From Nocardia sp. CC227C (GTDB lineage: Bacteria > Actinomycetota > Actinomycetes > Mycobacteriales > Mycobacteriaceae): a stretch of DNA of 64,000 nucleotides. The DNA is taken from contig NZ_JASITE010000006.1 of NCBI RefSeq assembly GCF_030767025.1, forward strand, positions 248,001-312,000, in the 5' to 3' direction. The notes beneath the pieces were generated by a model, which was not told where the DNA came from, ran no database searches, and saw nothing but the letters and a program-made list of their open reading frames with translations. Made by a program: the position numbers and the translations under genes. Each line of letters opens with the position of its first letter. The first letter of the stretch is position 1. Positions 63,434-64,000 of this stretch are shown here, one piece after another.

Positions 63434-63934
63434 GTGACCGATACATCGACTCCCCCCGACTTGATTCGATGCTGTCCGACCAAGGGGTGTGGCGAATGGA
63501 AGCCGCGATCTTTGATGGCCCAGCCCGGACCTCAGTCGCCCCTCTGCTTCGCCTGCTATCAACGGGCTAGAAGGCGGCGGCAGGGCCCCGAAACCGCCCG
63601 GCGGGCGAATCTGTGGGCGAAGTATCGCATCAGGCCGGAGCGATATGACGCACTACGGGAGGCGCAAGACTATCGGTGCGCAATCTGCGGCATCCACGAA
63701 GAGTCGATCGATCGTTCACAGGTGGGTGGACGACCGAGAAAGGATGGCACCGAACTGGTGAAGACTCCTTTGGCGGTCGACCACGACCACATCACCGGCG
63801 CGATACGGGGACTTCTCTGCCCATCCTGCAATTCCGGGCTCGGCAAGTTCGCTGACGACGTCAGCCGCCTACTCGCCGCAGTCGACTACCTTCGAAAACA
63901 CTCCTCCTCCGCACCGGCCGCCGCCCGTGAATAG
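63434..63934 (+). CDS. Endonuclease VII-like HNH protein
   Basis: 166 residues from GTG 63434. An N-terminal zinc-binding pair (CCPTKGCGEWKPRS, CFACYQRARRRR) is followed by a phage T4 endonuclease VII-type core: YRCAICGIHEESIDRS, then LAVDHDHITGAIRGLLCPSC and NSGLGKFADD. The His-Asp-His and four Cys make the metal site. Such proteins resolve branched DNA and often belong to phages or mobile elements. No ribosome site is clear at the GTG, but the Cys pair requires this start. No other phage gene is in view before the window ends. Confidence 0.85.
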   Translation: MTDTSTPPDLIRCCPTKGCGEWKPRSLMAQPGPQSPLCFACYQRARRRRQGPETARRANLWAKYRIRPERYDALREAQDYRCAICGIHEESIDRSQVGGRPRKDGTELVKTPLAVDHDHITGAIRGLLCPSCNSGLGKFADDVSRLLAAVDYLRKHSSSAPAAARE

Positions 63935-64000
63935 GCACATCCCTCACCATGGAGGTGGACTTCAAACCTATAGGCTCACATCAGGTGGCACCTGTCGATC

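Overview
The window is about 64 kb of very GC-rich DNA from an actinobacterium of the mycolic-acid group, most likely Nocardia or a close relative. Evidence for this is the mycothiol ligase gene mshC in its conserved block (aldo/keto reductase, uppP, histidine phosphatase, DUF3090, SCO1664-family, mshC), an actinobacterial integration host factor (mihF), a DUF3556 membrane domain, MmpL-type transport, many acyl-CoA enzymes, and frequent GTG starts with ATGA/TGATG stop-start overlaps. The genus is inferred, not proven.

Layout. 1-8.4 kb: a catabolic stretch (hydantoinase B subunit, zinc alcohol dehydrogenase, aldehyde dehydrogenase, TRAP large permease) that is visibly scarred. The TRAP permease has no partner subunits, a PucR-type regulator and an acyl-CoA ligase are both cut at one shared breakpoint near 6.04 kb, and a DUF3556 N-terminus is joined in frame to an FAD oxidoreductase that has lost its FAD-binding head. 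8.4-10.5 kb: a frameshifted quinone oxidoreductase and an SDR enzyme with an AT-rich operator. 11.1-11.7 kb: tRNA-Leu(GAG) and mihF. 12-18 kb: a Sel1-like protein, a small lipoprotein, and two paralogous ~400-residue proteins of unknown family flanking an HxlR regulator/oxidoreductase pair. 18-22 kb: M20 peptidase, PEBP-like protein, long-chain acyl-CoA ligase. 22.2-25 kb: a GTP cyclohydrolase II-like gene with a membrane-type tail, operonic with a PfkB-fold protein that has a novel N-terminal domain and lacks the PfkB catalytic Asp; this is the best candidate for an undescribed system. 25.5-26.5 kb: an array of three small paralogues, the middle one decayed. 26.6-32.2 kb: pyrD, DUF5703, lipoproteins, MmpL transporter. 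32.3-35.8 kb: haemin ABC transporter (hmuTUV-like) with an IdeR-type iron box. 35.8-41.5 kb: the conserved mycothiol/cell-wall block. 42.4-50 kb: lipid and acyl-CoA metabolism, including a 987-residue SRPBCC-thiolase-crotonase fusion, an epoxide-hydrolase-like protein, a crotonase, a TetR regulator with a perfect operator, and a second acyl-CoA ligase. 50-52 kb: catalase and a DUF7218-like protein. 52.2-61.8 kb: a self-contained catabolic cluster (GntR regulator, two maleate isomerase/racemase-family proteins, hydroxyacid dehydrogenase, amidase, DUF3830, class III aminotransferase, aldehyde dehydrogenase, tartrate/D-malate dehydrogenase). Two copies of one GntR-like operator connect its two divergent promoters. 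61.9-64 kb: an unrecognised protein and an endonuclease VII-like HNH gene in lower-GC DNA.

How the genes fit together. The 52-62 kb cluster looks like a route that takes an amide or omega-amino acid through a semialdehyde to a C4 diacid under one GntR regulator; the substrate cannot be read from sequence. The hmu genes import haem iron under iron control. The 35.8-41.5 kb block is housekeeping (lipid carrier recycling, mycothiol). Decay and rearrangement concentrate in 4-9 kb, at 16.8 kb, in 24.8-26 kb and at 46.5 kb.
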